Source: Nocardia arthritidis NBRC 100137 (lineage in GTDB: Bacteria; Actinomycetota; Actinomycetes; Mycobacteriales; Mycobacteriaceae). From it: a DNA stretch of 64,000 nucleotides. The notes below the pieces were generated by a model that worked only from the letters and a program-made list of their open reading frames with translations, ran no database searches and was not told the origin of the DNA. Within the stretch, counting starts at the first letter, position 1; each line of letters opens with the position of its first letter. Below are positions 35,501 through 43,811 of this stretch, piece by piece. The stretch is from NCBI RefSeq assembly GCF_001612765.1, contig NZ_BDBB01000002.1, forward strand, positions 62,001-126,000, read 5' to 3'. A program made the position numbers and the translations under genes.

Positions 35501-36658
35501 TCAGTGTTCGCGGTGTAGATAACTCGTGTCCACGCTGATCATCCCGGTCAAGCGCCAAGCACCGCGTTCGAAAACCAGATCGCCGGACACCACAATCGGC
35601 TGCTTGCCCTGGTGGGCTCGGATAGCCCACTGGTAGTCCTCGCCGACGAGCGGTACGTGCACTTTGCGCAGACGTCCGTCCACATGTGTCGACAGCACGA
35701 TGCTCGTGGCTTCTTGATCCTCGTCATCGAGGTCATCCCGGTTCAGGGTGCGCACCATACCGATCAAGGTCAGATGACGCGGCGGCTCCTCACGCCGAAC
35801 CAATCGCTCTCGGACACGTGGCAATCCCGCCATCGCGTTGCGGTCGATCACAATCCGTGAGGTCTCGACCTCGGGTGGCCGCTCGCCGGCTGCCCAGTCG
35901 AAAGATAGATCGAGTGCGCGTAAGGCTTCGGGCTGCGTCAGGTCCAGCACCGACTCGACCAAACTGCCGCTCAGACCCAACTGCCCCGCATGATCGAGAG
36001 CGCGCTCGTCCCAGTCGAGTGCGAGTTGCCGCGCCGACTGCAGACCTGTCGCCAGCGTTGTCATCACCTTGCGCGGAAAAGGCACCGCTGGCATCCCGAT
36101 CGTCTCCGATGACGGCATTTCGCCGAGACGAGTGACCACGGTGAACACGAAACTGCCGCGCTTGGTGTGTCCGAGACGAATGTCGTCTTCGAGAAAGTTC
36201 GTGACCACGGCTGATCTGCGCCCCCGGTGCGAGTGGGTTGGGTCGTCGGCGGTGGTCGCGGCGGCCTTCATCATCGTGAACAGGGCCTCCAAGGTGGTTT
36301 CGGCCTGCCGGAACGGGATAGTGCCGTCAGTCATTTCCTGGTCGAGTCGCACGAAGAACAAGTCAGCCCGAGCAGCCGCTATTTGTTCGACCAGTTGCGC
36401 CGGGTCCCAGTCATAGATAGTGGCGAGAGCTTGAAGTGTGTCCCGAAAACGCCGGGAGAAGTCGACGTAGTCGGTCGCCAAGGGCAACATGATCCGGCCC
36501 AGAAGGCCGTGCTCACCCGGAAGCCGCCAAATCTCCCTGACGTCTTGCTCGCGAACCTCGAGCTGCCAGTCATGGGTAGCGAGGTACTGGGACACAGCTG
36601 GGGGTGATAGCACGGACGCGACCTCCCGGAGGCTGTCGAGCGGAGCACTGTTCACCAC
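35501..36658 (-). CDS. Hypothetical protein, partner of the DUF4365 gene
   Basis: 385 residues, soluble, no signal. The first half (LATHDWQLEVREQDVREIWRLP, then DYVDFSRRFRDTLQALATI) resembles a type of actinobacterial protein I recall only as hypothetical; the second half ends with LVGEDYQWAIRAHQGKQPIVVSGDLV, possibly a small beta domain. The first codon (GTG 36658, or GTG 36655) sits 3 or 6 bases after GGAGG inside the end of the upstream gene, overlapping it by 7 bases, so the two proteins are made together. GC is visibly lower than in neighbours, a sign of transfer. Function unknown; a joint role in defence is a hypothesis. Confidence 0.7.
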   Translation of the reverse strand: MVNSAPLDSLREVASVLSPPAVSQYLATHDWQLEVREQDVREIWRLPGEHGLLGRIMLPLATDYVDFSRRFRDTLQALATIYDWDPAQLVEQIAAARADLFFVRLDQEMTDGTIPFRQAETTLEALFTMMKAAATTADDPTHSHRGRRSAVVTNFLEDDIRLGHTKRGSFVFTVVTRLGEMPSSETIGMPAVPFPRKVMTTLATGLQSARQLALDWDERALDHAGQLGLSGSLVESVLDLTQPEALRALDLSFDWAAGERPPEVETSRIVIDRNAMAGLPRVRERLVRREEPPRHLTLIGMVRTLNRDDLDDEDQEATSIVLSTHVDGRLRKVHVPLVGEDYQWAIRAHQGKQPIVVSGDLVFERGAWRLTGMISVDTSYLHREH

Positions 36659-37212
36659 TGACCTCCTTCGCCGATCGACTGCATGATTCCCCGCAGCCCG
36701 CCCACATCGAATAGATTACTTCTGGGTAGGTGGACCGTCTTGCTTGCTTTATCGTCCTCGATCTCACCGAGGTTCGCCGCATGTTCCCAATACATGCGGC
36801 TCGAAGTTCTGAGCCCGTCTTCGGAAAGGTCGAGCAGTTCGTCCGGGTCATCCGGTATGAGCAACACGCCGAGCAACGCCGGAACGAACCGCTTGGGATT
36901 CACCAGCTTCAGAAATCGGTCTCGTTCCAGCGACCATGCCATATAGCGCGTTCTGAGCAAGCGCCGCTGCGTCGTGCACTTGAGCTGCATTTCGATTTCA
37001 GGGCAGTAGTATCTCGCATAGCTCGCGGAAGCTACGATCGTGATGTCGACCCCGTCGTAGTCCGTCTCGTGACTTTTGATCGAACAGCCCGCAGCGGCGG
37101 CGACCATGCGCACGAAGGCAATACTGAACTGTTCCTGCCGCGCCGTGATCGGCAGACCGCCGTCCACGCTGGTCGCTAACTGAACACTGCCGCTGTCCAC
37201 GACGTCGCTCAT
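36652..37212 (-). CDS. DUF4365 protein, PD-(D/E)XK-nuclease-like
   Basis: 186 residues with the DUF4365 layout: ARQEQFSIAFVRMVAAAAG (E27), YDGVDITIVA (D53, D56), then EIEMQLKCTT (Q76-x-K78). The D...(E/Q)xK pattern is that of the PD-(D/E)XK nuclease fold to which this family is usually assigned; members often appear near restriction or other defence genes. The ATG at 37212 has AAGGGGG just upstream. The downstream partner overlaps its end. Base composition is less GC-rich than the surroundings. Confidence 0.75.
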   Translation of the reverse strand: MSDVVDSGSVQLATSVDGGLPITARQEQFSIAFVRMVAAAAGCSIKSHETDYDGVDITIVASASYARYYCPEIEMQLKCTTQRRLLRTRYMAWSLERDRFLKLVNPKRFVPALLGVLLIPDDPDELLDLSEDGLRTSSRMYWEHAANLGEIEDDKASKTVHLPRSNLFDVGGLRGIMQSIGEGGQW

Positions 37213-37303
37213 CGCCCCCCTTGCCCCCATCCTGCAGTGCAGCAACGCCCGCCAACTGTAGCTCAAAACCGTTGCCGGAGCTCATGTTCGGATGAGAAAA
37301 CGA

Positions 37304-37335
37304 AAGTGGCCCCGACCATTCGGTCGGGGCCACTT
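37304..37335 (-). terminator. Intrinsic terminator of etfBA
   Basis: 14-base-pair stem (AAGTGGCCCCGACC with its complement) and a 4-base loop. On the minus strand it is followed by a T-rich stretch (TTCGTTTTCT). It begins 18 bases after the etfA stop. Confidence 0.85.
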
Positions 37336-37352
37336 CGATCGCTCCGAGCGTG

Positions 37353-38309
37353 TCAGCCCTTGTGCGACTTGACCGCTTCGGTCAGCTGCGGGGCGACGTT
37401 GAACAGGTCGCCCACGATGCCGTAGTCGGCGATCTCGAAGATCGGCGCCTCTTCGTCCTTGTTGACCGCGACGATGGTCTTCGAGGTCTGCATGCCCGCG
37501 CGGTGCTGGATCGCGCCGGAGATGCCGAGGGCGATGTACAGCTGCGGCGAGACCGTCTTACCGGTCTGGCCGACCTGGAACTGGCCCGGGTAGTAGCCCG
37601 AGTCGACGGCGGCGCGCGAAGCGCCGACCGCCGCGCCGAGCGAGTCGGCCAGCGCCTCGACGACCGAGAAGTTGTCGGCGGAGCCGACGCCGCGGCCACC
37701 GGAGACCACGATGCCCGCCTCGGTGAGTTCCGGACGGTCACCGGCCACGACCGGCTCCCGCGAGGTCACCTTGACCACGCCGTCTTCCTGCGCGGGCACC
37801 TCGACGGTCACCTTCTCGCCCGCACCGGCCTGCGCCGAGGCCTCGACGGCGCCCGGGCGGACCGAGATCACCGGAACATCGCCGGTCACCTTGGCGTCGA
37901 CGGTGAACGCGCCACCGAAGATGGAGTGCACCGCGGTGCCGTCGGACTTCACGTCGATGACGTCGACCAGCAGGCCGGAGCCGATGCGGGCGGCCAGGCG
38001 ACCCGACACCTCCTTGCCTTCGGCGGTGGCGGCGACGATGACGGCGGCGGGCGAGACCGACTCGGTCAGCGCGGCCAGCACGTCGACCTTCGGGGTCACC
38101 AGGTAGTTCTCCACATCGTCGGACTCGGCGATGTAGATCTTCTCGGCGCCCGCGGCGGCCAGCGCGTCGGCCAGCTTCTCGCCGGTGCCCGCCGTGCCGA
38201 GCACGACGGCGGCGGGCTCGCCCAGAGCGCGAGCCGCGGTGAGCAGTTCGGTGCTGACCTTCTTGATCGCACCCTCGGCGTGCTCGACGAGCACGAGTAC
38301 TTCAGCCAT
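37353..38309 (-). CDS. etfA: Electron transfer flavoprotein alpha subunit
   Basis: 318 residues. The FAD-binding C-terminus is intact: [10 protein letters not shown], then [43 protein letters not shown] is the conserved ETF-alpha block. With EtfB it carries electrons from acyl-CoA dehydrogenases to the respiratory chain. Its 3' end is partly copied at 35429-35460. The etfB stop is 37 bases upstream. Corresponds to mycobacterial Rv3028c (fixB). Confidence 0.96.
   Translation of the reverse strand: MAEVLVLVEHAEGAIKKVSTELLTAARALGEPAAVVLGTAGTGEKLADALAAAGAEKIYIAESDDVENYLVTPKVDVLAALTESVSPAAVIVAATAEGKEVSGRLAARIGSGLLVDVIDVKSDGTAVHSIFGGAFTVDAKVTGDVPVISVRPGAVEASAQAGAGEKVTVEVPAQEDGVVKVTSREPVVAGDRPELTEAGIVVSGGRGVGSADNFSVVEALADSLGAAVGASRAAVDSGYYPGQFQVGQTGKTVSPQLYIALGISGAIQHRAGMQTSKTIVAVNKDEEAPIFEIADYGIVGDLFNVAPQLTEAVKSHKG
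37369..37400 (-). repeat. Copy 2 of the etfA 3'-end repeat (native)
   Basis: The native copy, inside the last codons of etfA (APQLTEAVK). It differs from 35429-35460 at one base. The two copies are direct repeats with about 1.9 kb between, enclosing the DUF4365 cassette. Confidence 0.75.
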
Positions 38310-38346
38310 TTGTTCTCTCCTAGGAAGTCTGCAGGCGCTACCGAGA

Positions 38347-39132
38347 TCAGATGATCTTCTGGCCGATCAGGTACTGGGCGATCTTGGTGCCGCCGTCGCC
38401 CTCGTCCGCGATCTTCTCGCCCGCGGTGCGCGGAGGCTTCGGCGTGGCCGCGGTGACGGTGGAGCCCGCGTTCGCGACGCCCACGGTCGACGGGTCGACG
38501 CCCAGGTCGGCCAGCGTGAAGGTCTGCACTTCCTTCTTCTTCGCGGCCATGATGCCCTTGAAGGACGGGAAGCGCGGCTCGTTGATCTTCTCGGTGACGC
38601 TGACGATGGCCGGCAGGGTCGCCTCCAGCTTGAACACGCCTTCGTCGGTCTCGCGCTCGCCGGTGACCTTGTCACCGTCGACGGTCAGCTTGCGCAGGTG
38701 GGTCAGCTGCGGGAGGCCGAGGTATTCGGCGATGATCGCGGGCACGGCGCCCGCGCGACCGTCGGTGGCCTCGTTACCCGCGATGACCAACTCGACACCC
38801 TCGACCTGACCGAGCGCACTCGCCAGCACCCAGGCCGTCTGCACGGCGTCGGAGCCGTGGATGGCCGGGTCGTTGATGTGGATGGCCTTGTCGGCGCCCA
38901 TGGACAGCGCCTTGCGGATGGCCTCGGTGGCGCGGTCGGGACCGGCGGCCAGCACGGTGACCTCACCGCCCTGGGCTTCCTTGATCAGCAGCGCTTCTTC
39001 GACCGCACGCTCGTTGATCTCGTCGAGGACGGCGTCGGCGGCCTCGCGATCGAGCGTGTAGTCACCGTCGGTGAGTTTGCGCTCCGACCAAGTGTCGGGA
39101 ACCTGCTTGATGAGTACGACGATGTTCGGCAT
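38347..39132 (-). CDS. etfB: Electron transfer flavoprotein beta subunit
   Basis: 261 residues. It opens IVVLIKQVPDTWSERKL and has the ETF-beta signature (KGIMAAKKKEVQ region) and the AMP-binding core VLAAGPDRATEAIRKALSMGADKA. It forms the heterodimer with EtfA encoded downstream. A 22-base palindrome lies 103 bases before its start, between it and the divergent methyltransferase gene. Corresponds to Rv3029c (fixA). Confidence 0.96.
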   Translation of the reverse strand: MPNIVVLIKQVPDTWSERKLTDGDYTLDREAADAVLDEINERAVEEALLIKEAQGGEVTVLAAGPDRATEAIRKALSMGADKAIHINDPAIHGSDAVQTAWVLASALGQVEGVELVIAGNEATDGRAGAVPAIIAEYLGLPQLTHLRKLTVDGDKVTGERETDEGVFKLEATLPAIVSVTEKINEPRFPSFKGIMAAKKKEVQTFTLADLGVDPSTVGVANAGSTVTAATPKPPRTAGEKIADEGDGGTKIAQYLIGQKII

Positions 39133-39234
39133 CGGTCTTCGTCGACCTCCTGTTCTGGTTACACGTAAATGGTGGTCGCACGAGCTGCGCCGTACGCCCG
39201 GGTGGGTGGCTCAGGCCGTGACATTACCTTACGT

Positions 39235-39256
39235 TAAGTTACCCGTGGGTAACTTA
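39235..39256. promoter_or_regulatory. Palindrome between etfBA and the methyltransferase operon
   Basis: TAAGTTACCC-GT-GGGTAACTTA: perfect 10-base arms and a 2-base spacer, in an otherwise AT-rich spot between two divergent promoters. The form fits a TetR- or GntR-type operator that could control electron-transfer flavoprotein genes. The regulator is not in the window. Confidence 0.6.
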
Positions 39257-39396
39257 GTGGCTTCTCTCTCACAAGTGGGTACCACGCGTTACAGTGCCCC
39301 GGTTCGGCGACCCCGGGTCCGGCCTGCCCGAGCCGCCCTTCCGGGTCGACCGGGTGGGGTGTTTCCCGCGGAGGCGGTGCCAGTAACGTCGGAGTG

Positions 39397-40215
39397 ATGA
39401 GCGAGGCTGTGATCCCTGCCGCAGTGGGCGACCCGTCCGGCATCTCCGTGGACACCGAGGCCGCCGTCGGCGCCGTCGAACCACTGCCGCTGACCGGCGA
39501 GCGCACTGTTCCCGGCATCGCCGAGGAGAACTACTGGTTCCGCAGGCACGAGATCGCCTACGCCCGCCTGCTGGACCGCTGCGCCGCAAAGACCGTGCTG
39601 GAGGCTGGTTCCGGCGAGGGCTACGGCGCGGACATGATCGCGAGCGTGGCCACCAAGGTGATCGGCGTGGACTACGACACCAGCGCCGTCGAGCACGTGC
39701 GCGCGCGCTACCCCCGCGTGGAGATGATCCAGGGCAACCTCGCCGAGTTGCCCCTGGAGGACGCCTCGGTCGACGTCGTGGTGAACTTCCAAGTGATCGA
39801 GCATCTCTGGGACCAGTCCCAGTTCCTGCGCGAGTGCCTGCGGGTGCTGCGCCCCGGCGGCGAGCTGCTGATCAGCACGCCCAACCGGATCACCTTCTCC
39901 CCGGGTCGCGACACTCCGCTCAACCCGTTCCACACCAGGGAACTGAACGCGGCCGAGCTGACCGAATTGCTGGTCGACGCCGGTTTCGAAGTCGCGCAGA
40001 TGGTCGGTGTGCACCACGGTCCCGGCCTGAAAGCGTTGGACGCCAAGCACGGCGGGTCGTTCATCGACGCCCAGATCGAACGGGCGCTGGCGGGCGAACC
40101 GTGGCCCGCGCAACTGACCGCGGACGTCGCGAGCGTCACGGTGGACGATTTCGTGCTGGTCGCCGCGGACATCGACGCGAGTCTGGATCTGGTCGCCATC
40201 GCGGTGAAGCCTTGA
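39397..40215 (+). CDS. Class I SAM-dependent methyltransferase
   Basis: 272 residues. Motif I VLEAGSGEGYGAD near 70, then VIGVDYDTSAVEHVRARYP, DASVDVVVNFQVIEHLWDQ and LRVLRPGGELLISTP, all typical of Methyltransf_11. It is the first gene of an operon with GH57 and GT4 genes, as in mycobacterial Rv3030-Rv3032, where the cluster is linked to methylglucose lipopolysaccharide/glycogen synthesis; a sugar methyl acceptor is plausible. GTG 39394 precedes the chosen ATG. Confidence 0.9.
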   Translation: MSEAVIPAAVGDPSGISVDTEAAVGAVEPLPLTGERTVPGIAEENYWFRRHEIAYARLLDRCAAKTVLEAGSGEGYGADMIASVATKVIGVDYDTSAVEHVRARYPRVEMIQGNLAELPLEDASVDVVVNFQVIEHLWDQSQFLRECLRVLRPGGELLISTPNRITFSPGRDTPLNPFHTRELNAAELTELLVDAGFEVAQMVGVHHGPGLKALDAKHGGSFIDAQIERALAGEPWPAQLTADVASVTVDDFVLVAADIDASLDLVAIAVKP

Positions 40216-41879
40216 CCGATCGCAGTACCGTGCCCGGCGGGCACGCCGTGAGCCCCGTGCCGGGCCAGTTCACCTTGGTCCTGCACTCCCACCTGCCCTG
40301 GCTGGCCCACCACGGCCGCTGGCCGGTCGGCGAGGAATGGCTCTACCAGTCCTGGGCAGCGTCCTACCTGCCCCTCGTCGAGGTCCTGCGAACCCTTGCG
40401 ACCGAAGGACGTTCGCATCTGCTCAGCCTCGGCATCACGCCGGTGCTCGCGGCCCAGCTGGACGACCCGCACTGCCTGGCGGGCATGCACCACTGGCTGG
40501 GCAACTGGCAGCTGCGCGCCGACGAAGCCGCCATGGCGGGCAATGTCGCGCTGGGCAGGCACGAACACCGCTTGGCCGCCGCCGCCCTGGCCGAGTTCGA
40601 GCAGCATTGGCGGCACGGCGCGGCGCCGGTCTGGCGGGCGCTCATCGATGCGGAGACCATCGAACTGCTCGGCGGCCCGCTGGCCCACCCGTTCCAGCCG
40701 CTGCTGGATCCGCGGATGCGCCGGTTCCAGCTCACCGAGGGCCTCGCCGACGCGCGGCACCGGTGGGGTCACACACCGACGGGCATCTGGGCGCCGGAAT
40801 GCGGATACACGCCCGGCATGGAGGTCGGCTACGCCGCCGCCGGTGTGACGCATTTCATGGTCGATGGCCCCGCGCTGCGCGGCGACACGACGCTCGGTCG
40901 TCCGGTTCGGGATTCCGACGTGGTCGCGTTCGGCCGCGATCTGCAGGTGAGTTACCGGGTCTGGTCCCCGAAATCCGGCTACCCGGGCCACGGCGCCTAC
41001 CGTGACTTTCATCACTACGACCATGCGACGGGTCTCAAACCAGCGCGGGTCACCGGCAAGACCGTGGCGGGCCCGGACAAGGCTCCCTACGATCCGGAAC
41101 TGGCCGCCGCGGCCGTGGCGCGGGACGTGGACGACTTCGTGCGGACCGTGCGCGAGCGGTTGATCGCCGAGTCCGACCGGATCGGCCGGCCCGCCCTGGT
41201 CGTAGCGGCGTTCGACACCGAACTGTTCGGCCACTGGTGGCACGAGGGGCCGCAGTGGTTGGCGCAGGTGTTGCGCGCGCTGCCGGAAGCGGGCGTCACG
41301 GTGGGCACCCTCGCCGACGCGCGAACACGCGGCTACCTGGGCGAACCGGTACCACTGGCCGACTCGTCCTGGGGTTCGGGCAAGGACTGGCGGGTGTGGG
41401 CCGGCGAGCAGGTGCGTGATCTGGTCGAACTCAACGACGACATCGTGCGACTGACCCTGGACACCATCGATAAGATGCGCGCCGCGCAGGGCGGCGCACC
41501 CGGGCTGCGCGACCACGTCGCCGATCAGCTGTTGCGCGAGGCGATCCTCACCGTCTCCAGCGACTGGGCGTTCATGGTGAGCAAGGACTCCGCCGCGGGT
41601 TACGCGCGCGACCGGGCGCACCGCCACGCGCACGCGGTCCGGGAAATCGCCGCGGCCGTCGGGGCGGGCCAACTCGCGAAAGCACGGCAGTTGGCGGCAG
41701 GATGGGGGGCAGCTGACGGACTCTTCCCCGGCGTGGACGCGCGACGACTCACCTCCGCGGGGTCCGTACCCAGCGCCACCGGGGCAGTATCCGCCGCCGT
41801 GCCAGGACCGGGCTCCGCCACCGCGGACCACGGGCCGGTTCCGGCGGACCCGGGCTCGGCCGCAGAAGGACTTGCATGA
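40212..41879 (+). CDS. GH57 glucan branching enzyme
   Basis: About 555 residues of glycoside hydrolase family 57: HSHLPWLAHHGRWPVGEEW near the start, the catalytic Glu in WAPECGYTPGME and the Asp of AAFDTELFGHWWHEGP. GH57 branching enzymes form alpha-1,6 branches in alpha-glucan. It resembles Rv3031. The start is uncertain: TTG 40212 overlaps the methyltransferase stop, and GTG codons follow at 40230 and beyond; the sequence only becomes conserved at about PVPGQF. The stop overlaps the next start (ATGA). Confidence 0.9.
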   Translation: MTDRSTVPGGHAVSPVPGQFTLVLHSHLPWLAHHGRWPVGEEWLYQSWAASYLPLVEVLRTLATEGRSHLLSLGITPVLAAQLDDPHCLAGMHHWLGNWQLRADEAAMAGNVALGRHEHRLAAAALAEFEQHWRHGAAPVWRALIDAETIELLGGPLAHPFQPLLDPRMRRFQLTEGLADARHRWGHTPTGIWAPECGYTPGMEVGYAAAGVTHFMVDGPALRGDTTLGRPVRDSDVVAFGRDLQVSYRVWSPKSGYPGHGAYRDFHHYDHATGLKPARVTGKTVAGPDKAPYDPELAAAAVARDVDDFVRTVRERLIAESDRIGRPALVVAAFDTELFGHWWHEGPQWLAQVLRALPEAGVTVGTLADARTRGYLGEPVPLADSSWGSGKDWRVWAGEQVRDLVELNDDIVRLTLDTIDKMRAAQGGAPGLRDHVADQLLREAILTVSSDWAFMVSKDSAAGYARDRAHRHAHAVREIAAAVGAGQLAKARQLAAGWGAADGLFPGVDARRLTSAGSVPSATGAVSAAVPGPGSATADHGPVPADPGSAAEGLA

Positions 41880-43129
41880 AGATTTTGATGGTGTCGTGGG
41901 AGTACCCGCCGGTCGTGGTGGGCGGGCTCGGCAGGCACGTGCATCACCTCGCCGTCGAACTGGCCGCGGCCGGTCACGAGGTGGTCGTGCTGTCCCGGCG
42001 TCCCTCCGGCACCGACGCCGCGACCCATCCCACACACTCCTACATCGCCGAGGGCGTGCTGGTGGTGGCGGTCGCGGAGGACCCTCCGGTCTTCGACTTC
42101 GGCGAGGACATGCTCGCCTGGACGCTGGCCATGGGGCACGCGATGGTGCGCGCGGGCGTCGCGCTCGGCAAGCCGGGCATCGGGGACGGCTGGACGCCCG
42201 ACGTGGTGCACGCGCACGATTGGCTGGTCGCCCACCCCGGCATCGCCCTGGCCGAGTACTACGACGTGCCGCTGGTGTCGACCATCCACGCCACCGAGGC
42301 GGGGCGGCACAGCGGCTGGGTCGCGGGCAAGGTCAACAAGCAGGTGCACTCGGTGGAGTGGTGGCTCGCCAACGAGTCCGACGCGCTGATCACCTGTTCG
42401 TCGTCCATGCAGGACGAGGTCGAACGGCTCTACGGTCCGGAGCGGATCCCAATGACGGTGATCCGCAACGGAATCGATGTGGGCGCGTGGACTTTCCGCC
42501 CGCGCTCGCCGCGCAGCGGTCCGCCTCGGTTGCTCTACGTGGGCAGGCTCGAGTACGAGAAGGGCGTTCAGGACGCGATCGCCGCGCTGCCCCGCATCCG
42601 CCGCGCCCATCCCGGCACCACCCTGACCGTCGCGGGCGTCGGCACCCAGTTCGAGTGGTTGCGCGAGCGCGCCCGAGTGCACCGCGTGGCCCGTGCGGTG
42701 ACCTTCGCCGGTCAGCTCGACCACTCCGAACTGCTCGGCTGGCTGCACGGCGCCGACGCGATCGTGCTGCCCAGCCGGTACGAACCCTTCGGCATCGTCG
42801 CGCTCGAGGCGGCCGCGGCGGGCACCCCGCTGATCACCTCGACGGCGGGCGGCTTGGGCGAGGCGGTGATCGACGGCGTCACCGGCGCCTCGTTCGCGCC
42901 CGCGGACGTCGACGGCTTGGTCGAGGCGGTCCGCGCCACCCTCGACGACCCGGCCGCCGCGCAGCAGCGGGCCTACGCCGCCCGGGAACGGCTCACCGCC
43001 GATTTCGCGTGGGACGTGGTGGCCGCGGAGACCGCCCAGGTGTATCACTCGGCCAAGCGGCGGGTGCGCAACCCGCTGGGCCGTCCCTCGATCGTGGAAC
43101 GTCCGCTGCCGGAACGCGATCCGAAGTAA
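41876..43129 (+). CDS. GT4-family alpha-glucosyltransferase
   Basis: 417 residues. The N-terminus MKILMVSWEYPPVVVGGLGRHVHHLA is the GT4/GT5 start with a glycine loop; the C-terminal motif SRYEPFGIVALEAAAAGTPLI carries the E-x7-E pair. Comparable to mycobacterial Rv3032, which extends alpha-1,4-glucan chains for methylglucose lipopolysaccharides and capsular glucan. It is translationally coupled to the branching enzyme. Convergent with the DUF1697 gene, 11 bases between stops. Confidence 0.93.
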   Translation: MKILMVSWEYPPVVVGGLGRHVHHLAVELAAAGHEVVVLSRRPSGTDAATHPTHSYIAEGVLVVAVAEDPPVFDFGEDMLAWTLAMGHAMVRAGVALGKPGIGDGWTPDVVHAHDWLVAHPGIALAEYYDVPLVSTIHATEAGRHSGWVAGKVNKQVHSVEWWLANESDALITCSSSMQDEVERLYGPERIPMTVIRNGIDVGAWTFRPRSPRSGPPRLLYVGRLEYEKGVQDAIAALPRIRRAHPGTTLTVAGVGTQFEWLRERARVHRVARAVTFAGQLDHSELLGWLHGADAIVLPSRYEPFGIVALEAAAAGTPLITSTAGGLGEAVIDGVTGASFAPADVDGLVEAVRATLDDPAAAQQRAYAARERLTADFAWDVVAAETAQVYHSAKRRVRNPLGRPSIVERPLPERDPK

Positions 43130-43140
43130 TCTCGGCCCGG

Positions 43141-43686
43141 CTAGGCCGCGAACTTCTTGACGATGCGCTCGACGGTGAGCCAGGTGCGAGTGGTGATGTC
43201 CTTGCCGTACGTCTTCTCCAGCCACGCCATGAAGTCCGGCGTCTTGCCCGGCTCGCTGTTGTCGATGATCGCCAGGAAGGCGCGCGCGGCCTCGTCGTAG
43301 CCGACGACCCGGGTAAGCGGATCGGAGTGCTCGGGCAGGCTGGTCGGCGGCTCGGCGGTGTTCTTGAGGAACGTCGCGATCAGGTACGTGCCTCGCCCGT
43401 GGGTCAGACCGTGGAACGGGTCGGTGTCGAGCAGCGCACGCAGCTCGTCGTGGCTGCGGATGATCGTGCCGCCGCCGATCCCCAGCTCCCGGATCAGCGC
43501 CTGCTGGATGCGATCCTCGAGCTCGGGCACGTCGGACTCCGCGGTGTGGAACACGATATTGCCGCTGGCCAGTACCGAACCGACGCCTTCGAAGCCGAGC
43601 GAGTCGAAAACCCCGCGCAATTTGGCGTTGCTCATGTTCGGATTGCTCGGCATGATCCCGCGCAACAGCGCGGCGTAGGCAGTCAT
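43141..43686 (-). CDS. DUF1697 family protein
   Basis: 181 residues with the DUF1697 pattern YAALLRGIMPSNPNMSNAKLR, then VLASGNIVF and the helix region following. Function unknown; no enzyme motif recognised. The ATG at 43686 is used; the in-frame extension to 43794 is shadow-like. Confidence 0.88.
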   Translation of the reverse strand: MTAYAALLRGIMPSNPNMSNAKLRGVFDSLGFEGVGSVLASGNIVFHTAESDVPELEDRIQQALIRELGIGGGTIIRSHDELRALLDTDPFHGLTHGRGTYLIATFLKNTAEPPTSLPEHSDPLTRVVGYDEAARAFLAIIDNSEPGKTPDFMAWLEKTYGKDITTRTWLTVERIVKKFAA

Positions 43687-43811
43687 AGCGCCGAACCTAC
43701 TCGCCCGCACCGACGAATCCGGGCCTCGACCGGGCAGCCTCAGGTCTGCGCTCGGATCGGAGGTGCGGGCGTGGGGAACCCGAGCAGGCGACACTCATCC
43801 AGCTCTACCCG

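Noticed and set aside
35442-35630. 62-codon minus-strand frame
   Set aside because: It overlaps the end of the 385-residue gene in another frame and runs into the etfA-tail scar.
40212-40229. TTG as certain start of the GH57 gene
   Set aside because: Kept only as the working start; GTG at 40230 or later is equally possible, because conservation begins near residue 16.
39708-42035. 775-codon minus-strand frame
   Set aside because: Antisense to the methyltransferase, GH57 and GT4 genes, which have clear family motifs.
41600-43225. 541-codon minus-strand frame
   Set aside because: Antisense to the GT4 gene.
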